From: Alphaproteobacteria bacterium
Lineage (GTDB): Bacteria; Pseudomonadota; Alphaproteobacteria; Micavibrionales; Micavibrionaceae
Assembly (NCBI GenBank): GCA_017302165.1
Contig: JAFLCW010000001.1
Coordinates: 930,001-994,000 of the forward strand
Length of the DNA: 64,000 bases
Reading direction: 5' to 3'
Made by a program: the position numbers and the translations under genes. This document shows, one piece after another, positions 8,062 to 16,457 of this stretch. Position 1 is the first letter of the stretch. Each line of letters opens with the position of its first letter. The notes under the pieces are model-generated. The model had not been told where the DNA came from. It was given only the letters and a program-made list of their open reading frames with translations, and searched no databases.

Positions 8062-9704
8062 AAATAATTTTGTATTTTCTATGTTTCTCGTTTTTTCTGG
8101 TATGCTTGCCAGCAAGGGCTGAAAACGATCTTAAAAAAATTGGGTATGATGTTAAGATTTTTAACGTAGATCGATATGAAATGCCGGCGCCAAACCTGCC
8201 TGATATTTCAAAATATACACCCGAAACAATCAAAAATCTTATTCCCAAACTTGAGTCAGGTGATGTCAAAATAGAGTCTATGTCTAGTGTGCTGGGGACA
8301 TCTAAGTTCATGGAAGGTTCGGAATCCGTCACCTACCGAAAAAAACAAAAAGAGGAACCTCAGGTTATTGTTCTATATGGGGGAACGCATACGCCACAAA
8401 CGTTATCCCAGACCCCTGCGCTCAAGAGATTTATAAAGTGCCATGAGGAAAATACGCAGGAAATCTGTACACTCATAAGGCCCCTTTATATCGGAAGAAA
8501 CGCGTCTTTTGTCATTAGGGAGAACACATTACTCAGGTTGGGAACATTGGGTGGTGCCTTTATTGCCGGCGCCGGAAGATTATTTTTATTTGAATCTGTT
8601 ATCGAAGGATGGAATGAAAAAGAAGAAAAGCCTGACACCTATGTTGATGATAAATCATTTAGACCTTTTTTGACTTTCTGGAATGGATCAGAGGTCTATA
8701 TCGCAAAGAGCACGTTGCGTCATTTAGGTTATATGTCGCCCAAGGCTTATGGACTTACGTTTTCAAACGATAAATTTATTTCTAAACACCCTGCCAGAAA
8801 CCAATGGATCATTGAAAGTAACTTTGAAGGCCTGATGTATGGGTTCTATACTTTTGAGGCGAGCAATATTGTCCTGCTTCGTAATAAATATTCCGGTAAT
8901 ATTTACTATGGGATTGATCCGCATGATCGGTCAAAAAATCTGATTATTGGGTATAATGATGTCAGTGATACGATCAAACGTCATGGTATCATTCTCTCAC
9001 GCGAAGTAGATAACAGTTGGGTTTTTAATAATAAATCATATCGTAATGGCGGTTCAGGGATCATGATTGACCGAAGTAGCCGTGGAAATGTCCTCGCCTA
9101 TAATGAATCCTTTGAAAATCAGCGCGAAGGCATTTATATCGCCGAAAGCCATGGGACATTACTATATCAAAACAATCTTCACCATAATCGTAAAAATGGC
9201 CTTCGGATTCGAAATTCAACGGATATTGTCTCCTATGAAGATACACTATCTCATAATGGGGATCATGGGGTTAACGGATATTCCATTAGCCTTAAGCATT
9301 TAAAGAGAGATTTTAAACGTGATCCGTTTCAACAGAAAAATGCATTTACAGTGATTGGCAGTCAAATTAAGCAAAATGGTAAAAGCGTGATAAAGGCACA
9401 AAGATTCGACCATCTGTCTTTACACCGCCTTGAGTATGAGCTGGCACCTTCGAATTCATGGAAAGAGTTAAGCGGGGATTTGGGCTTTTTTACAGATGCT
9501 GTGAATTCTTCTTTATCAAATCCGGGGCAGGCGATTGAATTTACTAATTTTAATTTTATACCGGATTCAGGGAAAAAGACGCCTTATTTTAAAACTTTAT
9601 GCGAAATTCTAACGTGCCGCGGAAAGCATATTCGTCTTCAGCCGCCCCAAACGCCTCTCCTGCTTGAAACGCCCCCAAACGAACACGTGAAGAGCTCTGA
9701 GTGA
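8058..9704 (+). CDS. Poly(beta-D-mannuronate) C5-epimerase AlgG, paralogue 2
   Basis: Second AlgG-type epimerase, 548 residues, translationally coupled to the first by an ATGA overlap. It has a cleavable-looking signal peptide (core ending LPARA-EN). It shares with paralogue 1 the N-terminal LPDISKYTPE-type segment, the beta-helix and the catalytic DPHD motif at 287-290 followed by SREVDNS, so catalysis is probably intact. Differences are an insert with two extra cysteines around residues 125-140 and a C-terminal tail of about 35 residues encoded inside the antisense overlap with algKE (9589-9704). The tail may be overprinted sequence. Divergence between the paralogues suggests different epimerisation patterns or partners, which is inference. 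Confidence 0.85.
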   Translation: MKIILYFLCFSFFLVCLPARAENDLKKIGYDVKIFNVDRYEMPAPNLPDISKYTPETIKNLIPKLESGDVKIESMSSVLGTSKFMEGSESVTYRKKQKEEPQVIVLYGGTHTPQTLSQTPALKRFIKCHEENTQEICTLIRPLYIGRNASFVIRENTLLRLGTLGGAFIAGAGRLFLFESVIEGWNEKEEKPDTYVDDKSFRPFLTFWNGSEVYIAKSTLRHLGYMSPKAYGLTFSNDKFISKHPARNQWIIESNFEGLMYGFYTFEASNIVLLRNKYSGNIYYGIDPHDRSKNLIIGYNDVSDTIKRHGIILSREVDNSWVFNNKSYRNGGSGIMIDRSSRGNVLAYNESFENQREGIYIAESHGTLLYQNNLHHNRKNGLRIRNSTDIVSYEDTLSHNGDHGVNGYSISLKHLKRDFKRDPFQQKNAFTVIGSQIKQNGKSVIKAQRFDHLSLHRLEYELAPSNSWKELSGDLGFFTDAVNSSLSNPGQAIEFTNFNFIPDSGKKTPYFKTLCEILTCRGKHIRLQPPQTPLLLETPPNEHVKSSE

Positions 9705-12102
9705 GTAGGGGCTGTGTCAGATGAAATGTCTCATCCATATCCACATTCAATTCAATATCCACCGCTTGGCCGAGGTAGCTGTCGGTGCCGTTTAATGGGG
9801 CATTAATTCCAGCACTGCGAAGGCCTGAGCTTTCTTCATCTAAATGGTAATTAAAATAGGTCAGGTTGATCTGGCTTGAGTCCAGAACAGGGATGCTAAC
9901 GCCCGTTTGCAGAACATGTATGTTCGAAAGTTCCGGACGTAAAACTTCACCATAATTTCGTGAGGTAAAAGATGATTCTGCGTTAGGTCTCCGGCTGGAA
10001 TTCCCTTCAAGGTCAGTTTGTCGAAAGGTATGATTGTCACCCCGGCCTGTCGTATCATCATCTCCCGAGCCAAAGGCATATCCAAAGGTTAATGAAGGCG
10101 AGAGTGGCGCATCCAAATGCAGGACTACCCCGGTATCCATCCCCCATCCCATAACATCCCGGTCAACTTGCCCGGTGATCAGCCGATTGGCTGTATTCGC
10201 GATTGCTGAACTATTGATGACGGTTTCTTCGCCTGTCACCATTAACCCATCCAAGCGATATTCCAAACCTGAAAAAAAAGTATCAGAAGTTTTGAATTGA
10301 CCTTTTAATCTAATATTCCCCCATAAAAGCTGGGCATCTTCGTTGTCACGATCTTCCGGTGACACAACGCTTCCGGTATTTTCAGCATCCGAATAATCAT
10401 TTTCGTATAGAAAGCGAGCCTCAAGCGTATGATCCATGCTGAGTTTTCTGGATACCTCACCCAGAAACCGCAAGCGTTCCTTTTCAGATCCCAAGAAATC
10501 ATCATTATCGCCGATGCGGTAATTATCAAAGTTATGGCCTACGGCAAGAAATCCCGTTGCCAGAGTGGAGTCGAGGTTTAATCTTAAGGCATCCATATCG
10601 CGGTTCCACATCACGGCGCGTTCTTCATAAAAACGTTGACGTCCAGCTTTCATAGACAAAAGGGGATTGCCAAAAATGCGATCAAATTCAACCCAAGCCT
10701 GACGGAGTTCGCCATAGGTGCTATCGGCGCTGTCATTACTATCCTCATTATCGGATGAGGCCAGGCCCGAGTTTGTGATGGCTCTCCCCTCAAGGTAGGT
10801 TGTGATAGTCTCGGAAGGATAAAAATAAACCCCCAGACGCGCATCGGCCAAAAACGATGTTTCACTCTCGGCACTCCGAGTGCCTAAATCTAAATTATCT
10901 TCGGCCAGAAATTGCGTTTTAGCGTCGGCTACGAAACGATAGGGTTTACGCGGGGGGATAATGGGCGGCGTAAGTGCATATTTTTTGTATAGGATTTCGG
11001 CATCTTTTTTGGCCTGCTCAATATCCGCCGTTATCATTTTCGCAGAAAGTTTTTGTGCTGATAATTCTGCACTTTTGGCGCCACCCATCGCACCCAGATA
11101 ATAATAAGTCAGCGCCATTTGAGGATTCTTGGAAAACCCATACCCTCTTTCATGCATCATGCCTAGATTTCGAGCAGAGCCGAAATATCCGGATTCAATA
11201 GCTTTCTGATATTGTTCTGCGGCGCGAATATAATGCGTATGATCCATAGATTGATCTGTCTGCGTAGATACCTGATCCAGATCTTTATACAAGGCGGCGC
11301 GATCACGTTCGCGCTTTGCAGGGGCTTGATGGCGTCCTTTTAAATCCGGATCATAAAAACCCGGCACCCGGATATAAGCAATCATGTCATCTGCTTGGTG
11401 CAGAGCTGTTTGATATTCATCAAGGGTTAGGTTGGATTGGAGTGATTTTGCTTTTTCCTCCGCCGCACTTGATCCCGCGCGCGCGGCTATCAGATACATG
11501 GTCAGAGCTTTTTGTGGGTTTTTGTTCACCCCCAAACCATTCTCGTACATGTGACCTAATTGTTCAGCATATCCCAATTTTCCTGATTTCAGCGCACTGA
11601 GATAATAGGATTCACTTTGGTATGACAGGGCAGGCGGTGTTCGGCCACTGGCGGGGGACAGCGTAGGATTTTTCTCATAGAGACGTCCGAGTGCGTGGCT
11701 TGCGCGGGTATATCCCCCCGCAATGGCCTGACGATATAAGTGTTCTGCTTTCAGTAGGTCTTGTCCGCCCGTGCTTGTCCCGTCTTCGTACATTTCCCCG
11801 AGTTCGAGATAAGCGCGGGGAGAGCCATTATCGGCGGATTTTTGAAACAAGGAAAAAGCTTGCCCCAAATTTTGAGCCACACCTGATCCTTTTAAATATA
11901 AAAGTCCCAGTTCTAGTTGTGCTTCGGTATATCCAAATTCGGCAAGGGGTGCCCAGTTTTCGGCGGCCTTTAGAAAATCTCCGGTCTTAGAGGCTTCTTT
12001 GGCAACGGTTAAATCGGGAAACCAAGGTTCTGCCATTGCGGGAGAGGCTTGGCACAAAATAATCGCTGTTGAGAGGCAAAGAATTTTCTTATACGCAGAC
12101 AT
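9589..12102 (-). CDS. AlgK-AlgE fusion: Sel1/TPR scaffold joined to alginate export beta-barrel
   Basis: Outer-membrane alginate export protein, 837 residues. A signal peptide ends near ASPAMA-EP (residue 24). Residues about 30-375 are Sel1/TPR-like repeats (LGLLYLKGSG, LGEMYEDGT, LGHMYENGLG, LGMMHERGYG) resembling AlgK. From about residue 388 the sequence becomes an AlgE-type barrel with alternating strands, ending in FRGTLEFRIKF with the terminal aromatic expected for BAM recognition. In pseudomonads AlgK (lipoprotein) and AlgE are separate; no lipobox is visible here, so the barrel presumably anchors the scaffold, as in BcsC of cellulose export. It follows algA on the minus strand after 58 bp. 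Its 3' end overlaps algG2 antisense by 116 bp. Confidence 0.87.
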   Translation of the reverse strand: MSAYKKILCLSTAIILCQASPAMAEPWFPDLTVAKEASKTGDFLKAAENWAPLAEFGYTEAQLELGLLYLKGSGVAQNLGQAFSLFQKSADNGSPRAYLELGEMYEDGTSTGGQDLLKAEHLYRQAIAGGYTRASHALGRLYEKNPTLSPASGRTPPALSYQSESYYLSALKSGKLGYAEQLGHMYENGLGVNKNPQKALTMYLIAARAGSSAAEEKAKSLQSNLTLDEYQTALHQADDMIAYIRVPGFYDPDLKGRHQAPAKRERDRAALYKDLDQVSTQTDQSMDHTHYIRAAEQYQKAIESGYFGSARNLGMMHERGYGFSKNPQMALTYYYLGAMGGAKSAELSAQKLSAKMITADIEQAKKDAEILYKKYALTPPIIPPRKPYRFVADAKTQFLAEDNLDLGTRSAESETSFLADARLGVYFYPSETITTYLEGRAITNSGLASSDNEDSNDSADSTYGELRQAWVEFDRIFGNPLLSMKAGRQRFYEERAVMWNRDMDALRLNLDSTLATGFLAVGHNFDNYRIGDNDDFLGSEKERLRFLGEVSRKLSMDHTLEARFLYENDYSDAENTGSVVSPEDRDNEDAQLLWGNIRLKGQFKTSDTFFSGLEYRLDGLMVTGEETVINSSAIANTANRLITGQVDRDVMGWGMDTGVVLHLDAPLSPSLTFGYAFGSGDDDTTGRGDNHTFRQTDLEGNSSRRPNAESSFTSRNYGEVLRPELSNIHVLQTGVSIPVLDSSQINLTYFNYHLDEESSGLRSAGINAPLNGTDSYLGQAVDIELNVDMDETFHLTQPLLTQSSSRVRLGAFQAGEAFGAAEDEYAFRGTLEFRIKF

Positions 12103-12160
12103 AAGTTGACAGTTCCATCGCCTCTATTTTTTGTCAATGACCCAAGGTATTTTTATACCC

Positions 12161-13597
12161 TTAAACAGCCATACGGCCATAGATATCGTCAAAACGCACA
12201 ATATCATCTTCACCTAAATAATCCCCACATTGAACTTCGATCATCACCAGATCCTGCTGGCCGGGGTTTTCCAACCGATGATGGGCATGAAGGGGAATAA
12301 AAATATTCTCCTGAGCCTTTAAGTTTTTGATAGTGCGGTCAATCTCAACCCACGCTTCTCCGGAAATAACGGTCCAGAATTCACACCGATGATGATGCAT
12401 CTGAAGGCTGAGTTTTTGCCCCGGTTTAACGATGATTTCTTTTACTTTGTATCCAGTTCCACGCGACAGAACACGAAATTGTCCCCACGGTCTTTCTTCC
12501 CGGTTGGGTTCCACCGTTTCGGGTATGTTCATTTTCTTAAGTGTATCCATCAACATACGCATCGCCCCAGCATTCTTCTTGTCGGCGACTAAAAGGCTGT
12601 CTCCATCTTCAATAATGACTACGTCTTGCAATCCTGCTGTCGCTATGCGTAAAGACCCGGCGCGAATGAACGAATTGGACGTCTCAACAGAAGTCACTTT
12701 TCCTTCATGAATGTTGCCTTCTGAATCTGGTATGCCCATTTCCCAAACACTTTCCCATGAGCCGATATCTGACCAACCCATCTGACAAGGGATCACAACG
12801 GCTTGATCGGTTTTTTCCATGATAGCTGTATCAAAAGGGATAGGGGGCAGATTTTGATATTTGTCAGGGGACAGAGATTTCATGCCAGTTTTGTACTGAA
12901 CGGCGTCTTTAACATTTTCGAATAAATTTTTGGCATATTGGCCGTATGATTCCAAAATCTTTCCGGCTGAAAACACAAACATACCGCTATTCCAGAGATA
13001 TTTTCCTGATTCAAAATAGGCTTGCGCCGTGATGGCGTCTGGCTTCTCAACAAAAGACAGAACAGGCGCAGGGCGACCGTTGCCTTGCGGTTGGCACTGA
13101 ATATAGCCATAGCCTGTTTCTGGGCGGGTGGGTGTCATGCCAAATGTCACCAATTTTCCTTCTGATGCCGCGCGTGCCGCTGTATCAAGGGCTTTCTTCA
13201 AAGCGTGCTCATCGCTAATATAATGATCTGCGGGCAATACCCATATCACGCTGTCCCTGCCAAAATGCTCGGCGACATATAAGGCCGCGTAGGCAATAGC
13301 GGCGGCTGTATTGCGTGCGCAAGGTTCACCCAAAACATGGTTTGCCGCATCTGGATGTAGACTTGCTAAATCTAGGATTGTTTTTTTCTTAAGTGAATCG
13401 AGGGTAACACTAACGAGTTGCGAAGCCGAAGCACCTGAGCAGGCCAAAGCCCGAGTGGCTGTCTGTGTCAGTAAAGATTGATCTGATCCCAAAAGCTTTA
13501 AAAACTGCTTTGGGGATTGTTCACGCGATAGCGGCCACAAACGACTTCCTGAGCCGCCACACAGAATTACGGGGATAATAGAATAAGCACTTGGCAT
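12161..13597 (-). CDS. algA: Bifunctional mannose-1-phosphate guanylyltransferase / mannose-6-phosphate isomerase
   Basis: Makes mannose-6-phosphate from fructose-6-phosphate and GDP-mannose from mannose-1-phosphate, feeding AlgD. The 478-residue type II PMI-GMP protein has the N-terminal nucleotidyltransferase signature (CGGSGSRLWPLSREQSPKQF) and the FVEKPD substrate motif. The C-terminal cupin isomerase domain carries the metal-binding run GQKLSLQMHHHRCEFW. It lies 10 bp downstream of alg44 and 58 bp upstream of algKE on the same strand. The intermediate step (phosphomannomutase AlgC) is not in the window. Such enzymes also serve other GDP-mannose pathways, so a dual role is possible. Confidence 0.93.
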   Translation of the reverse strand: MPSAYSIIPVILCGGSGSRLWPLSREQSPKQFLKLLGSDQSLLTQTATRALACSGASASQLVSVTLDSLKKKTILDLASLHPDAANHVLGEPCARNTAAAIAYAALYVAEHFGRDSVIWVLPADHYISDEHALKKALDTAARAASEGKLVTFGMTPTRPETGYGYIQCQPQGNGRPAPVLSFVEKPDAITAQAYFESGKYLWNSGMFVFSAGKILESYGQYAKNLFENVKDAVQYKTGMKSLSPDKYQNLPPIPFDTAIMEKTDQAVVIPCQMGWSDIGSWESVWEMGIPDSEGNIHEGKVTSVETSNSFIRAGSLRIATAGLQDVVIIEDGDSLLVADKKNAGAMRMLMDTLKKMNIPETVEPNREERPWGQFRVLSRGTGYKVKEIIVKPGQKLSLQMHHHRCEFWTVISGEAWVEIDRTIKNLKAQENIFIPLHAHHRLENPGQQDLVMIEVQCGDYLGEDDIVRFDDIYGRMAV

Positions 13598-13607
13598 TTA
13601 AATACTC

Positions 13608-14675
13608 TTATAAATGAAATTGAACATTGACGGGACGGCCTACCTGATCAAGATTAATTGTCCCTTCAGGGGCAATCACAATGACGCTCGCCGGCTCAGG
13701 TATGTCTTTGTCTGGCATGACAATCGTTTTATCTGATATTTTGATGTCTGAAATTTTACCGGAAATTTCGTTTTCTTGTCCCGCAATCGTCAACGTCGCC
13801 GATCCGCCAAGACGCAGGCGGTGTACATCATTCGTGGGGATAAAGGCTGATACCGTCATATCGGGTTTTTGTTTAACCATGTCGGCAATGGCTGTACCGG
13901 CCGTTAAGGGTTGATTGTTGCTGACCAGCAAGCGCGTGATAAAACATGTGCAGGGACTTTTGACATCGGTGACGACAGCGGGTGTTTCACCCATAGCTGG
14001 AATGGACAAAGTGCCGATCACGTCACCTTCATTCACCCCGGTTTTTCCGGCTTGTATCTTTAATTCAAAGACACCCTGTGTTGGGGCATAGACGGTAAAA
14101 GAAGGCGTTGAGATATTGCCATGGGGCGTTGATAAAACGAGGGTGCGCTCCATGATGCTGGAGATCAAAAAGAAAGCCAGTCCCAAGCACGCCAGTGTCA
14201 ACAGGCCATATATGCCATAGAGTTTAAATTTTTCGCGAGGATTTTGCTCGGCCAAGGGTTTGTGTTTACGAACACTCACAAAATTATCCCGGGCGGCAAC
14301 ATTCAGGATGTCGTTACCCCCGACGATATCACCCGCGATATAGGCTTTGATAACGTGGTTTAAAATCGCGACTTGCCCCGGGTTTAAATCAACAAAGCGA
14401 ATGCCGATGATATTTAACTTTTTATCTTTATGCTGAATCTCGGCGGTCAGCGCGATATCGAGCGAGAAATCGGCAAAAGGAAGGATCAAGTTAAGACCTA
14501 CGCGGTTCTTGACATCAATCGCGACATCAATATCCCGGACGGCCGCGCCGCCCGATGACAGATCTTTCAGGTGATATCGCTTGCCCAGTATTTCAGCCAT
14601 AGCCGGAAGCTGAAGCCGGACAAATTGACGCTGGGTTTCGGATTCATGAACAATTTGCGGGGCAGTAACAGACAT
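13608..14675 (-). CDS. alg44: Alg44-like PilZ/membrane-fusion protein, c-di-GMP receptor of alginate polymerisation
   Basis: Partner of Alg8. The 355-residue protein has an N-terminal PilZ domain (about 14-115) with both c-di-GMP motifs: RQFVR at residues 16-20 (RxxxR) and DLSSGG at 38-43 (DxSxxG). One membrane segment (about residues 153-172) leads to a periplasmic HlyD/membrane-fusion-like beta domain to the end. This is the layout of P. aeruginosa Alg44. Polymerisation is therefore predicted to be activated post-translationally by c-di-GMP. It heads the minus-strand alg44-algA-algKE unit; the 229-bp gap to the divergent glycyl-tRNA synthetase gene must hold its promoter. Confidence 0.88.
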   Translation of the reverse strand: MSVTAPQIVHESETQRQFVRLQLPAMAEILGKRYHLKDLSSGGAAVRDIDVAIDVKNRVGLNLILPFADFSLDIALTAEIQHKDKKLNIIGIRFVDLNPGQVAILNHVIKAYIAGDIVGGNDILNVAARDNFVSVRKHKPLAEQNPREKFKLYGIYGLLTLACLGLAFFLISSIMERTLVLSTPHGNISTPSFTVYAPTQGVFELKIQAGKTGVNEGDVIGTLSIPAMGETPAVVTDVKSPCTCFITRLLVSNNQPLTAGTAIADMVKQKPDMTVSAFIPTNDVHRLRLGGSATLTIAGQENEISGKISDIKISDKTIVMPDKDIPEPASVIVIAPEGTINLDQVGRPVNVQFHL

Positions 14676-14835
14676 GGGGTGACCTTGTAATATCGAATGG
14701 AGATGTCGTCTTTTTACAGAAAACAGACGGACGTATGCAAGCTATTTTTGCTTGTATCTCAGGGCTCTATCTAAAAAAAGCACCCGGTTTTCCCCTTGGC
14801 CGTGCTAAAACCTTGTGTGGACACAGTGCGGGTCA

Positions 14836-14851
14836 ATTCAAGGCCTTGAAT
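14836..14851. promoter_or_regulatory. 16-bp perfect palindrome between alg44 and glyQS
   Basis: ATTCAAGGCCTTGAAT is a perfect inverted repeat with no spacer. It sits in the 229-bp divergent gap, 54 bp upstream of the glyQS ATG and about 160 bp upstream of alg44. It has the form of a dimeric regulator site. It could equally be chance; no second copy was noticed. Confidence 0.3.
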
Positions 14852-14904
14852 ATTAAGAAAAATCCCGTATCGTGACCTATTGTTAAGACATAAGGAGTAT
14901 CGGG

Positions 14905-16443
14905 ATGCAACCCGCAGAAAAACCTGAAAATAATACAGTCATTGAAAAAAACATGAAAGAAATTGTCGCCTTATGTAAGCGGCGGGGATTTATTTTTCAG
15001 GCGTCTGATATTTACGGCGGCATCAATGGTTTTTGGGATTATGGTCCTTTAGGCACGGAACTCAAAAACAACCTGCGGGATATGTGGTGGAAACGCATGG
15101 TGCTCTGTCCGCCCATCGGCCCTGATGGCCACCCGGTACAAATTGTGGGACTTGATTCTGCGATCATACAAAACCCAAAAGTGTGGGTGGCATCCGGACA
15201 TGTTGGCGGCTTTTCTGACCCGATGGTGGATTGCAAGGAGACGAAGAAGCGTTATAGAGCGGATCACCTTTTTTTCTTAAGAGAAATAAATGATCTTAAT
15301 AAAATTGTTTGCTTTGTTGATGGTACTGAAGAAGATGAACAAAGAAAGAAATTAAAAAAACTGGGATGGTCGCAAGATTTAACGGTTTATAAAAAAGCAA
15401 CTATTTTAGACAGTGTCATTCAACATGACTTGACAACAAAAGTAGTTGGGCCTGATGCCACTAAGCCAGGAACGCTTACTGAGCCTAAAGCCTTCAATCT
15501 TCTTTTTGAAACAAAAATCGGGGCTGTTGCCTCTGATGATAACATCGCCTATCTGCGCGGGGAAACCGCCCAAGGTATTTTTGTCAATTATAAAAACGTG
15601 ATGGATTCATCCCGTGTCAAAGTGCCTTTCGGCATTGCACAGGTGGGCAAGGCTTTCCGGAACGAGGTCAACCCACGGAATTTCATTTTTCGTTCACGTG
15701 AATTTGAGCAGATGGAAATGGAATTTTTCTGCCATCCGTCCGAAGCCAAGATGTGGTTTGATTTCTGGAAGGAAGAGCGTAAAAAATTCTGGCAGGATTT
15801 GGGTCTGACAACCGGTAATTTATTGATGCGGGAGCACGGAGCAGACGAGTTGGTGTTCTATTCTAAAGGTACCTTCGATATCGAATATAAATTCCCATTT
15901 ACGGATCCGGGTTTTGGCGAACTGGAAGGTATCGCCTACCGGACGAATTATGATTTGAACCAGCATCAGGAACATTCTGGCCAGAAACTGGATTATATTG
16001 ACCCCGAGCGTAATAATGAGCGGTATATCCCGCATGTGATTGAGCCTGCGGCGGGTTTAACGCGTGGGGTCTTAGCGTTGCTGTGCGAAGCTTTCACGCC
16101 TGATCCGGGAAGACCGTCTGGTGTTTATCTGAACTTTCATCCGAGTATGGCACCCAAAAAAGCGGCAATTCTGCCGTTAACCGCCAAGGATGGACAGCCT
16201 GAAATCGCAGAAAAATTATACATGGAACTCCGTGAGGAATTCCCGGTTGATCTGGATATAAAACAAAATATCGGCAAGCGTTATGCCCGCCAAGATGAAA
16301 TCGGAACACCGTTCTGTTTCACGATTGATAACCAGACCGTGGCTGACCAGACCGTAACAGTGCGCGAACGTAACACCATGGCGCAGGAAAGAATTCATCT
16401 CTCGCAGGTGGGGGATTATCTTCGCCGCAAAATTAAAATTTAA
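14905..16443 (+). CDS. glyQS: Glycyl-tRNA synthetase, alpha2 (single-chain) type
   Basis: Charges tRNA-Gly; class II synthetase of the homodimeric type, 512 residues, unlike the alpha2beta2 GlyQ/GlyS form common in many proteobacteria. The start has AAGGAG 8 nt upstream. Visible parts are the N-terminal RRGFIFQASDIYGG..GFWDYGPLG segment, motif 2 around FRNEVNPRNFIFRSREFEQMEMEFF, motif 3 near PHVIEPAAGLTRG, and the C-terminal anticodon domain. The insert between motifs 1 and 2 (about 112-202, bases 15240-15510) is AT-rich compared with the rest. It lacks the CxxC pair usually seen after the DCK segment (here DCKETKKRYRAD). DUF502 follows 14 bp downstream. Confidence 0.93.
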   Translation: MQPAEKPENNTVIEKNMKEIVALCKRRGFIFQASDIYGGINGFWDYGPLGTELKNNLRDMWWKRMVLCPPIGPDGHPVQIVGLDSAIIQNPKVWVASGHVGGFSDPMVDCKETKKRYRADHLFFLREINDLNKIVCFVDGTEEDEQRKKLKKLGWSQDLTVYKKATILDSVIQHDLTTKVVGPDATKPGTLTEPKAFNLLFETKIGAVASDDNIAYLRGETAQGIFVNYKNVMDSSRVKVPFGIAQVGKAFRNEVNPRNFIFRSREFEQMEMEFFCHPSEAKMWFDFWKEERKKFWQDLGLTTGNLLMREHGADELVFYSKGTFDIEYKFPFTDPGFGELEGIAYRTNYDLNQHQEHSGQKLDYIDPERNNERYIPHVIEPAAGLTRGVLALLCEAFTPDPGRPSGVYLNFHPSMAPKKAAILPLTAKDGQPEIAEKLYMELREEFPVDLDIKQNIGKRYARQDEIGTPFCFTIDNQTVADQTVTVRERNTMAQERIHLSQVGDYLRRKIKI

Positions 16444-16457
16444 CCCAAGGGGTTCAC

